Assembly: GCA_021205385.1 (NCBI GenBank)
Contig: JAJPXQ010000091.1
Location: forward strand, 1 to 50,207
Direction: 5' to 3'
From: Lachnospiraceae bacterium
GTDB taxonomy: Bacteria > Bacillota > Clostridia > Lachnospirales > Lachnospiraceae
DNA length: 50,207 nucleotides
In this document: positions 1 through 9,457 of the stretch, one piece after another
Layout of the letters: each line of letters opens with the position of its first letter
How positions within the stretch are numbered: the stretch's first letter is position 1
The notes under the pieces: model-generated
Databases searched by the model: none
Told to the model about the DNA's origin: nothing
What the model saw: only the letters and a program-made list of their open reading frames with translations
Program-made: the position numbers and the translations under genes

Positions 1-70
1 AAATCAAGGTTTAGGCAACAAAAAACGAGGTAGCTTTTGACACTACCGGAGACCAAAGCGGGGGTAAAGA

Positions 71-3000
71 ATGGGTTTTGTGCATCTTCACGTACACACG
101 GAGTACAGTCTGCTGGACGGCTCGAACAAGATCACGGAATATGTGGCGCGGGTGAAGGAGCTCGGCATGGACAGCGCGGCGATCACCGATCATGGCGCGA
201 TGTTCGGCGTGATTGACTTTTATAAGGAAGCGAAGGCGCAGGGCATCAAGCCGATCCTGGGCTGTGAGGTCTACGTCGCGCCGAATTCCCGCTTTGACAA
301 GGAGACGACAGGCGGGGAGGACCGCTACTATCATCTGGTGCTTCTGGCGGAGAATAATCAGGGCTATCAGAATCTGATGAAGATTGTGTCCATCGGCTAT
401 ACGGAAGGCTTTTACTACAAGCCGCGTGTGGATCGTGAGGTTCTCGCGCGCTACCATGAGGGGATTATCGCGACGAGCGCCTGTCTCGCAGGCGAGGTGC
501 AGCGCTATATTGAAAAGGACCGGTACGAGGAGGCCTGCGCCGCCGCGAAGCGCTACGAGGATATTTTCGGAAAGGGAAATTTCTTTCTGGAGCTGCGGGA
601 TCACGGCATTCCGGAGCAGAAGATGGTGAATCAGGGACTTCTGCGGATGAGCCGGGAGCTCGGGATCGAGCTGGTGGCGACGAATGATGTGCACTATACC
701 TATGCGGAGGATGAAAAGCCGCACGATATTCTGCTCTGCCTGCAGACCGGCAAGCGCCTGGCGGATGAGGACCGTATGCGCTATGAGGGCGGGCAGTATT
801 TTGTAAAGTCGCAGGAGGAGATGGCGGAGCTCTTCCGCTATGCGCCGCAGGCGCTGGAAAACACGCAGAAGATTGCGGATCGCTGCAACGTGGAGATCGA
901 GTTCGGCGTGACGAAGCTGCCGCAGTACGACGTGCCGGATGGCTATACTTCCTGGGAATACTTAAATAAGCTGTGCTCAGAGGGTTTTGCGGAGCGTTAT
1001 CCTGACGACGACGGTACGCTGCGAAAGCAGCTTGACTATGAGCTTTCTATCATTCAGACGATGGGTTATGTCGATTATTTCCTGATCGTCTGGGATTTTA
1101 TCAAATTTGCCAGGGACAATGGCATCGCGGTCGGGCCGGGGCGCGGCTCGGCAGCCGGAAGCCTCGTCTCTTATTCACTGGGAATCACGAACATCGACCC
1201 GGCCAGATATCAGCTGCTCTTCGAGCGCTTTCTGAATCCGGAGCGCGTGTCGATGCCTGATATTGACGTGGATTTCTGCTTTGAACGCAGGCAGGAGGTT
1301 ATCGACTACGTCGTCCGCAAGTACGGCAAGGACCGCGTGGCGCAGATCGTCACCTTCGGGACACTGGCGGCGCGCGCGGTGCTCAAGGACGTGGGCCGCG
1401 TCATGGATATGCCCTACGCCTTTGTCGATTCCATCGCGAAGATGGTGCCGCGCGAGCTGAATATCACGCTGGACCGCGCGCTGCAGGTGAATTCGGAGCT
1501 GCGAAATCTCTACGAGACGAACGAGCAGGTGAAAGAACTCGTAGATATGTCCAAAAGGCTGGAGGGTCTGCCGCGGCACGCCTCCACGCACGCGGCGGGC
1601 GTCGTGATCAGCCAGAAATCCGTGGATGAGTATGTACCGCTCTCAAGGGCGCAGGACGGTTCAGTCACGACGCAGTTCACGATGACGACGCTGGAGGAGC
1701 TGGGACTGCTGAAGATGGACTTTCTGGGCCTCCGCACGCTGACCGTGATCCAGAACGCGGTGGAGATGGCCGAGAAGAGCAGCGGCAGGGAAATCGACAT
1801 TGACCGGATCGATTACCAGGACCAGAAGGTGCTGGATTCCCTCGGCACTGGAAAGACCGACGGCGTGTTCCAGCTCGAGAGCGCGGGGATGAAGAGTTTC
1901 ATGAAGGAGCTCAAGCCGCAGAGCCTGGAGGATCTGATCGCCGGTATCTCCCTGTACCGCCCGGGTCCCATGCAGTTCATCCCGCAGTATATCCGGGGCA
2001 AGAACCATCCGGATCAGGTCACCTATGACTGCCCGGAGCTGGAGCCGATCCTGAAGCCTACCTACGGCTGTATCGTCTATCAGGAGCAGGTTATGCAGAT
2101 CGTGCAGCAGCTGGCCGGCTATACGCTGGGGCGGGCCGATCTCGTGCGCCGCGCCATGTCAAAGAAGAAGGCCTCAGTCATGAAGAAGGAGCGCCAGAGC
2201 TTCGTCTACGGTAACGAGGAGGAGGGCGTCCCGGGCTGTATCGCGAGGGGAATTCCCGAGGCGGTCGCCAATAAGATCTACGACGAGATGATGGACTTCG
2301 CAGAGTACGCGTTCAACAAGTCCCACGCGGCGGCCTACGCGGTGGTCTCTTACCAGACGGCCTGGCTGAAGTATTATTATCCGGTGGAGTATATGGCTGC
2401 GCTTCTGACCTCGGTCATCGATAACTCGACGAAGGTATCGGAGTATATCGCGAGCTGCCGGCAGATGGGGATCCGCATCCTGCCTCCCGATATCAATGAG
2501 AGCATCGGCGTCTTCTCGGTGTCAAACGGTGCGATTCGCTATGGTCTGACTGCGATCAAGAGTATTGGCAAACCTGTGATTGCAGAGATTATCCGGGAGC
2601 GGGAAGAGCATGGGCTTTATACGGACCTCGAAGATTTTATCGAGCGGACTGCAGGTAAGGAGCTGAACAAGCGTGCGATCGAAAACTTCATCAAGGCAGG
2701 GGCCTTCGACAGTTTTCCGCTGAACCGCCATCAGATGGTGAGCGTGTATGAGCAGATTGTAGATGAGGCGACGCGGAAGAAAAAGACAGAGTTCGCGGGG
2801 CAGATGAGTCTGTTTGACTTCGCCCCGGAGGAGGACAAAGCCTCGTTCAAGGTCCGGGTTCCCCATATACCGGAGTATGGGAAGGAGGAACTTCTCGCAC
2901 TGGAGAAGGAGGTACTCGGCTTCTATATCAGCGGACACCCGATGGAGGAGTACGAGGAGCAATGGCGGCGGAAGATCAGCCATGTGTCCACGGATTTCCT

Positions 3001-3553
3001 TCCGCCAGAGGATGATGAGGACGAAAAGCTGCGCGACGGCGAGCGCGCGGTCATCGGCGGCATGATCACGTCCAGAACGGTGAAGGCGACGAAGAATAAC
3101 AAGATGATGGCCTTCATCAATGTGGAAGATATGGCAGGTTCCGTGGAGGTGATCGTTTTTCCGCGGGATTATGAGAAATATGGCAGACAGCTGAGCGTAG
3201 ACAGCATGGTTTTCGTCAGCGGCCGCGTCTCCGCGGAGCTCGACAAAGCGAGCAAGCTGATTCTCGAGAAGGTCACACCTTTTGAGAAGCCACGGAAGGA
3301 GCTCTGGATACAGTTTGCGGATCTGGAGGAGTACGGCGCGCGTGAGCAGGAGCTAAGCCGCCTGCTCACGGACAGCAGGGGGGAGGATTCTGTTGTCATC
3401 TACGTGCGGAAAGAGCGGCAGAAAAAGGTTCTCCCGGCAAGCCGGAATGTGAAGACGGACGAAGAACTGCTCGGCCGGCTGTACGCCCGCTTCGGTGAAA
3501 AAAATGTGAAACTGCTCGAAAAGCCGGTTGAAAAGAAAGCACAAATGCATTAG
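71..3553 (+). CDS. dnaE: DNA polymerase III alpha subunit (DnaE)
   Basis: Replicative DNA polymerase of the DnaE (not PolC) class, 1160 aa, the usual length. The N-terminal PHP domain is visible (HLHVHTEYSLLDG from residue 5, then ITDHGAMFG). The polymerase active site carries PDIDVDF (Asp397, 399, 401) and KMDFLGLRTL (Asp550), matching the three catalytic aspartates of E. coli DnaE. A helix-hairpin-helix stretch and an OB-fold (VIGGMITSRTVKATKNN onward) follow near the C-terminus. There is no 3'-5' exonuclease insertion, as expected for DnaE. ATG 71 follows GGGGGT at a normal distance. The gene is 38 bp from pfkA and may be co-transcribed with it. Only 70 bp upstream are visible, so its promoter is not resolved. 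Confidence 0.97.
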   Translation: MGFVHLHVHTEYSLLDGSNKITEYVARVKELGMDSAAITDHGAMFGVIDFYKEAKAQGIKPILGCEVYVAPNSRFDKETTGGEDRYYHLVLLAENNQGYQNLMKIVSIGYTEGFYYKPRVDREVLARYHEGIIATSACLAGEVQRYIEKDRYEEACAAAKRYEDIFGKGNFFLELRDHGIPEQKMVNQGLLRMSRELGIELVATNDVHYTYAEDEKPHDILLCLQTGKRLADEDRMRYEGGQYFVKSQEEMAELFRYAPQALENTQKIADRCNVEIEFGVTKLPQYDVPDGYTSWEYLNKLCSEGFAERYPDDDGTLRKQLDYELSIIQTMGYVDYFLIVWDFIKFARDNGIAVGPGRGSAAGSLVSYSLGITNIDPARYQLLFERFLNPERVSMPDIDVDFCFERRQEVIDYVVRKYGKDRVAQIVTFGTLAARAVLKDVGRVMDMPYAFVDSIAKMVPRELNITLDRALQVNSELRNLYETNEQVKELVDMSKRLEGLPRHASTHAAGVVISQKSVDEYVPLSRAQDGSVTTQFTMTTLEELGLLKMDFLGLRTLTVIQNAVEMAEKSSGREIDIDRIDYQDQKVLDSLGTGKTDGVFQLESAGMKSFMKELKPQSLEDLIAGISLYRPGPMQFIPQYIRGKNHPDQVTYDCPELEPILKPTYGCIVYQEQVMQIVQQLAGYTLGRADLVRRAMSKKKASVMKKERQSFVYGNEEEGVPGCIARGIPEAVANKIYDEMMDFAEYAFNKSHAAAYAVVSYQTAWLKYYYPVEYMAALLTSVIDNSTKVSEYIASCRQMGIRILPPDINESIGVFSVSNGAIRYGLTAIKSIGKPVIAEIIREREEHGLYTDLEDFIERTAGKELNKRAIENFIKAGAFDSFPLNRHQMVSVYEQIVDEATRKKKTEFAGQMSLFDFAPEEDKASFKVRVPHIPEYGKEELLALEKEVLGFYISGHPMEEYEEQWRRKISHVSTDFLPPEDDEDEKLRDGERAVIGGMITSRTVKATKNNKMMAFINVEDMAGSVEVIVFPRDYEKYGRQLSVDSMVFVSGRVSAELDKASKLILEKVTPFEKPRKELWIQFADLEEYGAREQELSRLLTDSRGEDSVVIYVRKERQKKVLPASRNVKTDEELLGRLYARFGEKNVKLLEKPVEKKAQMH

Positions 3554-3591
3554 ACTTAAAAGGTGCAGGCATTGTTTTCGGAGGAAATGAT

Positions 3592-4566
3592 ATGGCGAAC
3601 AAAGTGAATACAATAGGAGTCCTGACGAGTGGCGGCGACGCACCGGGCATGAACGCGGCGATTCGCGGCGTGGTGCGGGAGGCGCTTGCGAAGGGCAAAA
3701 AGGTAAAGGGAATCCGACGGGGTTACCAGGGACTTCTGGAGGAAGATATCGTGGATCTTACGAGAGAGTCCGTCAGCGAGATCATTGACAAAGGCGGGAC
3801 CTTCCTGCTCACGGCGCGCTGCGCGGAGTTCCGGACAGAGGAAGGCCAGATGAAAGGCGCGGAAATCTGCCGGAAAAACGGGATTGACGGTCTGGTCGTG
3901 ATCGGAGGAGACGGCTCCTTTGCCGGCGCACAGAAACTGGCGGCAAAGGGAATTAATACGGTTGGCGTGCCGGGGACGATTGATCTCGATATCGCCTGTA
4001 CCGAGTACACGATCGGCTTTGACACGGCAGTGAATACAGCCATGGAGGCGATCGACAAGGTGCGTGACACTTCGACCTCGCATGAGCGTGTGAGCATCAT
4101 CGAGGTGATGGGGCGCGACGCGGGCTATATTGCGCTCTGGTGCGGTATTGCGAACGGCGCAGAGGACATCCTGATTCCAGAGACCTATGACTATGATGAG
4201 CAGCGCATCATCAACCATATCGTTGTCAGCCGCAAGCGCGGAAAGAAGCATCACATCATCATCAATGCGGAGGGCATCGGGCACTCCACCTCGATGGCGA
4301 GGCGCATCGAGGCGGCCACGGGCGTGGAGACGAGAGCCACGATCCTGGGCTATATGCAGCGCGGCGGCAGTCCGACCTGCAAGGATCGTGTTTATGCCAC
4401 AATGATGGGTGCGATGGCGGCAGATCTGCTCTGCGACGGGAAGACGAACCGCGTAGTCGGCTATCAGAATGGAAAATTCCAGGATTATGATATCAATGAG
4501 GCGCTCGGCATGAACAAGGGCGTGTCCGAGTATATGATCAACGTTGCAAAGAATATGTCCGCATGA
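3592..4566 (+). CDS. pfkA: ATP-dependent 6-phosphofructokinase
   Basis: Converts fructose 6-phosphate plus ATP to fructose 1,6-bisphosphate, the committed step of glycolysis, in the cytoplasm. The 324-aa length fits the bacterial short type. The glycine-rich GVLTSGGDAPGMNA starts at residue 9. GGDGS (105-109) has Gly rather than Asp at the position that separates ATP-users from pyrophosphate-users. The catalytic motif is PGTIDLD (catalytic Asp131); the residue after it is Leu where E. coli has Asn. MGRDAGYIAL and the later RATILGYMQRGGSPT substrate loop are present. GGAGGAAA precedes ATG 3592. The stop overlaps the start of the next gene by four bases (ATGA), so the two are translationally coupled. 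Confidence 0.97.
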   Translation: MANKVNTIGVLTSGGDAPGMNAAIRGVVREALAKGKKVKGIRRGYQGLLEEDIVDLTRESVSEIIDKGGTFLLTARCAEFRTEEGQMKGAEICRKNGIDGLVVIGGDGSFAGAQKLAAKGINTVGVPGTIDLDIACTEYTIGFDTAVNTAMEAIDKVRDTSTSHERVSIIEVMGRDAGYIALWCGIANGAEDILIPETYDYDEQRIINHIVVSRKRGKKHHIIINAEGIGHSTSMARRIEAATGVETRATILGYMQRGGSPTCKDRVYATMMGAMAADLLCDGKTNRVVGYQNGKFQDYDINEALGMNKGVSEYMINVAKNMSA

Positions 4567-5333
4567 TTACCAGCACAGCCAATCCGCAGGTGAAGAACCT
4601 GCAGCAGCTTATGAAGAAATCGTCGGCACGAAAGGAGCAGGAAGTCTTCCTTGTGGAGGGCGTGAAGATGTTCCTTGAAGCGCCGCCGGAGCGCATCCGG
4701 AAGATCTACGTGTCAGAAAGCCTGTACGAAGAAAAAGGACAGGCTTTTTTCCACTGCGCGGATATGGAGATTCTGGACGACAGAGTATATAAGGCGGTCA
4801 GCGATACGAAGACGCCGCAGGGAGTCCTGTGTCTGATGGAGCGTTTTCACTATACGCTGGCTGATCTTACACAGAAATCCCATCCGTTTCTCATAGTTCT
4901 GGAGAATCTGCAGGATCCGGGGAATCTTGGCACGATCATACGCACTGCGGAGGGCGCCGGAGCGGACGGCGTGATCCTGAGCGCGGACTCTGTCGATATC
5001 TACAATCCCAAGACGATCCGTGCGACGATGGGCTCCGTCTATCGTGTGCCTTTTCTCTATGCGGACGATCTGCAGGAAGTTCTGCGCGGGCTGAAGCGGC
5101 GGGGCATTCGCAGTTACGCGGCGCATCTTGGCGGAACCTGCGGCTATGATGAGGCGGATTATCGCCGGGGCTGCGCGTTCCTGATCGGAAATGAGGGGAA
5201 TGGCCTGACTGCGGATTTAAGTGCCTGTGCAGACGTTCTGATCCGCATTCCAATGCATGGAAAACTCGAGTCTCTGAACGCGTCCGTGGCCGCTGCGATT
5301 CTGATGTATGAGGCCTGTCGGCAGAGATCATAG
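4563..5333 (+). CDS. TrmH/SpoU-family RNA 2'-O-methyltransferase
   Basis: SPOUT-class SAM-dependent RNA methyltransferase, 256 aa, most like the RlmB/TsnR-type group that methylates 2'-OH groups of rRNA; the exact target cannot be told from sequence. The N-terminal substrate-binding domain begins STANPQVKNLQQLMKK. The catalytic domain shows the three SPOUT motifs: NLGTIIRTAEGAGADG, then FLIGNEGNGL, and finally IPMHGKLESLNASVAAAI, which form the trefoil-knot SAM site. It starts inside the pfkA stop (ATGA overlap), so it is probably expressed from the same message. It ends just before the promoter of the next gene. Confidence 0.92.
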   Translation: MITSTANPQVKNLQQLMKKSSARKEQEVFLVEGVKMFLEAPPERIRKIYVSESLYEEKGQAFFHCADMEILDDRVYKAVSDTKTPQGVLCLMERFHYTLADLTQKSHPFLIVLENLQDPGNLGTIIRTAEGAGADGVILSADSVDIYNPKTIRATMGSVYRVPFLYADDLQEVLRGLKRRGIRSYAAHLGGTCGYDEADYRRGCAFLIGNEGNGLTADLSACADVLIRIPMHGKLESLNASVAAAILMYEACRQRS

Positions 5334-5340
5334 GGAAATG

Positions 5341-5369
5341 TTGACAAATTATGAAACATCTGATAAAAT
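5341..5369 (+). promoter_or_regulatory. Sigma-A type promoter for the SleB-like gene
   Basis: TTGACA at 5341-5346, a 17-bp spacer, then TAAAAT at 5364-5369 preceded by TG (extended -10). It lies 47 bp upstream of ATG 5416, in the short gap after the methyltransferase gene. Confidence 0.75.
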
Positions 5370-5415
5370 CCCTGTAATAAATGTAACACTTTTGTAATAG
5401 TTTTGGAGGTTTCAG

Positions 5416-6432
5416 ATGTTCAGAAAAGCGATGCTCTCGATTCTGCTCCTGGCCCTGTGGCTGGGTCTGACCGGCTTTTCCGGTCTGGGTTCTGAGAGCG
5501 AAGATATGTGGATGAATGTTCTCGACGATCTGACCGAGGAAGAGATTGACACAGCGCTCGCGAGCACCGAATGGGCGGGACGCGTGATAGCAAATGTGGA
5601 GGAATCCGTCAATATCCGTGAAGAGACGAGCGAGGATTCCAAAGCCGTCGGAAAGCTGTTCAAAGGAGATGCAGGCGAGATTCTCGAACAGGCAGATGGC
5701 TGGACGAAGATTCAGTCCGGCAATGTGACGGGCTGGGTCAGAGATGAATACCTGGCATTTGGCTCGGACGCCGCCGAGAGAGCGGAGGAAGACGTATCAA
5801 AGATTGCGACCGTTACGGTGGAGACGCTGAAGGTGCGCGCGGAAGCCAATACAGATTCTAAAGTGATTGATCTGATCGGCTGCGGAGAGCAGATCGAGGT
5901 CGGAGAGGAAGAAGACGGCTGGCTCGAGATCGTGTATTCAGATGGAGAAATAAACTACGTTTCCGCGGAATATGTCGAGGTGTCCTGCGAATATGGGGCG
6001 GCTAAGACAATGGAGGAGATCGAGGCGGAGGAAGCTGCCCGCAAGGCTGCCGAGGAGAAGGCAAAGCGGACGACGAATCTCGGTGCGATCGCGGCTTCGA
6101 CGGATGAGGTGACGCTTCTGGCAGCACTGATTCAGGCGGAGGGCGGCGGCCAGCCCTACGAGGGCAAGGTTGGAATCGGCGCTGTCGTTATGAACCGGGT
6201 TCGCAGTGCCGGCTACCCGGGTACGATCCAGGGAGTGATCTCCCAGCCGGGACAGTTTGGACCTGCGGCGAGCGGAAGGGTGGCGCAGATCATGGCATCG
6301 GGACCGAGTGCCAGCTGTGTACAGGCGGCACAGGCAGCGATTAACGGTGAGACGACCGTCGGTACGGCGACGCATTTTAAACGGGCCGGCAGTGCGAACG
6401 GTTATGTCATTGGAGACCATGTTTTCTACTAA
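5416..6432 (+). CDS. Secreted cell-wall hydrolase: two SH3b repeats plus SleB-type hydrolase domain
   Basis: Predicted exported peptidoglycan hydrolase, 338 aa. Residues 1 to about 22 form a signal peptide (FRKA, then a Leu-rich core). Two bacterial SH3 repeats follow: one begins near VIANVEESVNIREE and ends in GWVRDEYL, the other begins ATVTVETLKVRAEAN and ends in NYVSAEYVEV; they should bind the wall. A charged Glu/Ala/Lys linker leads to a C-terminal Hydrolase_2 (SleB/CwlJ) domain with LLAALIQAEGGGQPYEGK, including the Glu expected to be catalytic, and VVMNRVRS. SleB proteins are lytic enzymes of spore cortex, but SH3-SleB proteins also occur in non-sporulating cells, so the role may be general wall turnover. 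GGAGGT at 5405 supports ATG 5416. Confidence 0.88.
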   Translation: MFRKAMLSILLLALWLGLTGFSGLGSESEDMWMNVLDDLTEEEIDTALASTEWAGRVIANVEESVNIREETSEDSKAVGKLFKGDAGEILEQADGWTKIQSGNVTGWVRDEYLAFGSDAAERAEEDVSKIATVTVETLKVRAEANTDSKVIDLIGCGEQIEVGEEEDGWLEIVYSDGEINYVSAEYVEVSCEYGAAKTMEEIEAEEAARKAAEEKAKRTTNLGAIAASTDEVTLLAALIQAEGGGQPYEGKVGIGAVVMNRVRSAGYPGTIQGVISQPGQFGPAASGRVAQIMASGPSASCVQAAQAAINGETTVGTATHFKRAGSANGYVIGDHVFY

Positions 6433-6442
6433 AAGACCTTTG

Positions 6443-6472
6443 AAAAAGCCCTGAGTTTCAGGGCTTTTTTGT
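6443..6472 (+). terminator. Rho-independent terminator
   Basis: AAAAAGCCCTGA (6443-6454), a 3-nt loop, TCAGGGCTTTTT (6458-6469), then more T. It is a strong terminator directly after the hydrolase gene, before the purF promoter. Confidence 0.9.
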
Positions 6473-6477
6473 TATGG

Positions 6478-6506
6478 TTGCATTTTTTGCGGGCAGCAGT
6501 TATACT
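6478..6506 (+). promoter_or_regulatory. Sigma-A type promoter for purF-purB
   Basis: TTGCAT (6478-6483), a 17-bp spacer, TATACT (6501-6506). Transcription would begin near 6513. That leaves too little leader for the ATG at 6528 and favours the ATG at 6558. No purine riboswitch fits in so short a leader. Confidence 0.7.
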
Positions 6507-6557
6507 GAATAAGCGAACCTGACGTTTATGACAACAGACATTGGAAGGCAGAAACGA

Positions 6558-8006
6558 ATGGAGTACAGGAAATTGGCGGAACAGGAAGAGAATCTGGATG
6601 GCCTGCACGAGGAGTGCGGTGTGTTTGGCATTTATGATTTTGACGGAGGAGATGTGGCTTCCTCCGTTTATTACGGTCTTCTGGCGCTGCAGCACCGGGG
6701 ACAGGAGAGCTGCGGTATCGCGGTGGCCGACACGCATGGCCCGCGCAGGGTGGTGACGCAGAAAGGCATGGGACTGGTGAACGAGGTGTTCACCCCCGAG
6801 AAGCTGGAGAGCATGCACGGCGACATTGCAGTAGGGCATACGCGCTATTCTACAGCGGGCAGCAGTACGCGGGAGAATGCACAGCCGCTGGTGCTGAATT
6901 ACATCAAAGGCACGCTTGCGGTGGCGCACAATGGAAATCTGATCAACGCCCCGCAGCTGCGGCGGGAGCTGGAGTACGGCGGCGCGATTTTTCAGACGAC
7001 GATCGACTCGGAGGTCATTGCCTATCACATCGCGCGGGAGCGTGTGAAGACGAAGACAGTGGAGCAGGCGGTCGCCAATGCGATGGATAAGCTGAAGGGT
7101 TCTTATTCGCTCGTGATCATGTCGCCGAGAAAGCTGATCGGCGCGCGTGACCCCTACGGCTTCCGGCCGCTCTGCATCGGGAAGCGGGATAATACCTGGA
7201 TTCTCGCGTCGGAGACAGCGGCGCTGCACACGATTGGAGCAGAGTTTGTCCGCGATGTGGAGCCGGGCGAAATTGTCAGTATTTCCCCGAAGTACGGGAT
7301 TGAGTCGGACAGAAGCCGTTGCATCCCAAAGGAAAAGAGGGCGCGCTGCATCTTTGAGTATATCTATTTTGCTCGGACGGACAGCCACATAGATGGAGTG
7401 AGCGTGTACGCTTCCCGTATTCGAGCGGGAAAGTATCTGGCGATCGACAGTCCGGTTGACGCTGACCTGGTCGTGGGCGTGCCGGAGTCCGGCAATTCGG
7501 CGGCGCTGGGTTATTCCCTGCAGTCAGGGATTCCCTATGGCACGGCCTTCGTGAAGAACAGTTATATTGGAAGAACTTTTATCAAGCCCAAGCAGAGTAA
7601 CCGCGAGTCGAGCGTACAGGTAAAGCTGAGCGCTCTTCGGGAAGCGGTCGACGGCAAGCGCGTGATTATGATCGACGATTCGATCGTGCGCGGCACGACG
7701 AGCGACCGTATTGTGCGGATGCTGCGGGACGCAGGAGCGCGGGAAGTCCATATGCGCGTGGCCGCGCCGCCGTTTCTGTACCCCTGTTATTTTGGAACAG
7801 ATATTCCGGCGCGTGATCAGCTGATTGCCTATCATCGAACGGTTGAGGAGATCCGCGCGATCATCGGAGCGGACTCTCTGGCATATCTTAAGCTGGAGCG
7901 CTTAGGAGAGATGATCGAGGGGCTCGCCTGCTGCGCCGGATGCTTTACCGGAAAATACCCGATGGATCCGCCGACGGTGGATATTCGCGGGGACTACGAA
8001 AAATAG
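6558..8006 (+). CDS. purF: Amidophosphoribosyltransferase
   Basis: First committed step of purine synthesis: glutamine plus PRPP gives phosphoribosylamine. With ATG 6558 (GGAAGG at 6543, good spacing) the protein is 482 aa. An upstream ATG at 6528 has no ribosome binding site. The Ntn-glutaminase nucleophile is the Cys of EECGVFGIY (Cys20); the preceding residues are a propeptide, as in the Bacillus-type enzyme. The PRTase domain has the PRPP loop VIMIDDSIVRGTTS. Cysteines in RCIFEYIYFAR, YPCYFGTDI and CCAGCFTGKYP match the [4Fe-4S] ligands of the B. subtilis enzyme, so an oxygen-labile cluster is likely. purB follows after 9 bp. Confidence 0.96.
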   Translation: MEYRKLAEQEENLDGLHEECGVFGIYDFDGGDVASSVYYGLLALQHRGQESCGIAVADTHGPRRVVTQKGMGLVNEVFTPEKLESMHGDIAVGHTRYSTAGSSTRENAQPLVLNYIKGTLAVAHNGNLINAPQLRRELEYGGAIFQTTIDSEVIAYHIARERVKTKTVEQAVANAMDKLKGSYSLVIMSPRKLIGARDPYGFRPLCIGKRDNTWILASETAALHTIGAEFVRDVEPGEIVSISPKYGIESDRSRCIPKEKRARCIFEYIYFARTDSHIDGVSVYASRIRAGKYLAIDSPVDADLVVGVPESGNSAALGYSLQSGIPYGTAFVKNSYIGRTFIKPKQSNRESSVQVKLSALREAVDGKRVIMIDDSIVRGTTSDRIVRMLRDAGAREVHMRVAAPPFLYPCYFGTDIPARDQLIAYHRTVEEIRAIIGADSLAYLKLERLGEMIEGLACCAGCFTGKYPMDPPTVDIRGDYEK

Positions 8007-8015
8007 GAGGTTACT

Positions 8016-9449
8016 ATGAGCACAGACCGTTATGTAAGTCCGCTCTCTGAGCGCTATGCGAGCAGGGAGATGCAGTATATTTTTTCGCAGGATATGAAAT
8101 TCCGCACCTGGCGCAGGCTGTGGATTGCGCTGGCCGAGACGGAGCAGGAGCTGGGGCTGCCGATCACGGACGAGCAGATTGAGGAGTTAAAGGCACATGC
8201 CGATGATATTAATTATGATGTTGCGCGGGCGCGCGAAAAGGAAGTGCGCCACGACGTCATGTCGCATGTCTATGCCTACGGTGTGCAGTGCCCGAAGGCA
8301 AAGGGCATCATTCATCTCGGCGCGACCTCCTGCTATGTGGGGGATAATACGGACATTATTGTCATGACCGAGGCGCTGAAGCTCGTGAAGAAAAAGCTCG
8401 TCAACGTCATAGCGGAGCTTGCAAAATTCGCAGATGAATATAAGGAGCTGCCGACGCTGGCTTTCACGCATTTCCAGCCGGCGCAGCCGACGACAGTGGG
8501 AAAGAGGGCTTCCCTCTGGCTGCAGGAATTCTGCATGGATCTCGAGGATGTGGACTATGTGCTCGGTTCCATGAAGCTGCTTGGCTCGAAGGGAACGACG
8601 GGCACGCAGGCGAGCTTCCTCGAACTGTTTGAGGGCGACCAGGAGAAGATCGACCGCATCGATCCAATGATCGCCGAAAAGATGGGATTCGCGAAGTGTG
8701 TGCCGGTATCCGGCCAGACCTATTCGAGAAAGACAGATACGCGTGTGCTGAACGTGCTCGCAGGGATTGCGGCGAGCGCACACAAGATGTCGAACGATAT
8801 CCGGCTGCTGCAGCATCTGAAAGAAGTGGAGGAGCCCTTCGAGAAGTCGCAGATCGGTTCTTCTGCGATGGCATATAAGAGAAATCCGATGCGCAGCGAG
8901 CGCATCGCCTCGCTTTCGCGCTATGTGATGGTCGACGCGCTGAATCCGGCGATCACCTCCGCGACGCAGTGGTTTGAGCGCACGCTCGACGATTCGGCGA
9001 ACAAGCGTCTCTCGATTCCCGAGGGCTTCCTTGCAGTTGACGGGATCCTTGATCTGTGCCTGAATGTGGTAGACGGTCTGGTCGTCTATCCGAAGGTGAT
9101 TGAGAAGCGGCTGCGCAGTGAACTGCCCTTCATGGCGACCGAGAATATCATGATGGACGCGGTGAAAGCCGGAGGAGACCGTCAGGAGCTGCATGAAAAG
9201 ATTCGTACGCTCTCGATGGAGGCCGGGCGTAACGTGAAAGTGGAAGGAAAAGAAAATAATCTGCTCGAACTGATTGCGGAGGATCCCTCCTTCAATCTGA
9301 GCCTTGAGGAATTGGAGGCCTGCATGGAGCCGTCCCGCTATATCGGGCGTGCGCCGCTGCAGGTGGAGAATTTCCTGCGGGAGGTCGTGAATCCGATTCT
9401 CGAGGAAAATAAGGAACTGCTTGGCGTGAAGGCGGAAATAAGCGTGTGA
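8016..9449 (+). CDS. purB: Adenylosuccinate lyase
   Basis: Fumarase/aspartase superfamily enzyme that releases fumarate in two purine steps (SAICAR to AICAR, adenylosuccinate to AMP). It is 477 aa. The family signature loop [16 protein letters not shown] is present, as are [14 protein letters not shown] and [18 protein letters not shown], which supply catalytic His/Thr/Ser positions. AGGAGG directly overlaps the purF stop and precedes ATG 8016, so purF and purB form one operon. Its length and the tail starting NPMRSERI match the longer clostridial/eukaryote-like PurB group. Confidence 0.96.
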   Translation: MSTDRYVSPLSERYASREMQYIFSQDMKFRTWRRLWIALAETEQELGLPITDEQIEELKAHADDINYDVARAREKEVRHDVMSHVYAYGVQCPKAKGIIHLGATSCYVGDNTDIIVMTEALKLVKKKLVNVIAELAKFADEYKELPTLAFTHFQPAQPTTVGKRASLWLQEFCMDLEDVDYVLGSMKLLGSKGTTGTQASFLELFEGDQEKIDRIDPMIAEKMGFAKCVPVSGQTYSRKTDTRVLNVLAGIAASAHKMSNDIRLLQHLKEVEEPFEKSQIGSSAMAYKRNPMRSERIASLSRYVMVDALNPAITSATQWFERTLDDSANKRLSIPEGFLAVDGILDLCLNVVDGLVVYPKVIEKRLRSELPFMATENIMMDAVKAGGDRQELHEKIRTLSMEAGRNVKVEGKENNLLELIAEDPSFNLSLEELEACMEPSRYIGRAPLQVENFLREVVNPILEENKELLGVKAEISV

Positions 9450-9457
9450 GGTGACAC

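Noticed and set aside
1-70. TTGACA at 37-42 as the dnaE promoter
   Set aside because: No -10 box at proper distance, and GGTAG/CTACC around it looks like a small hairpin.
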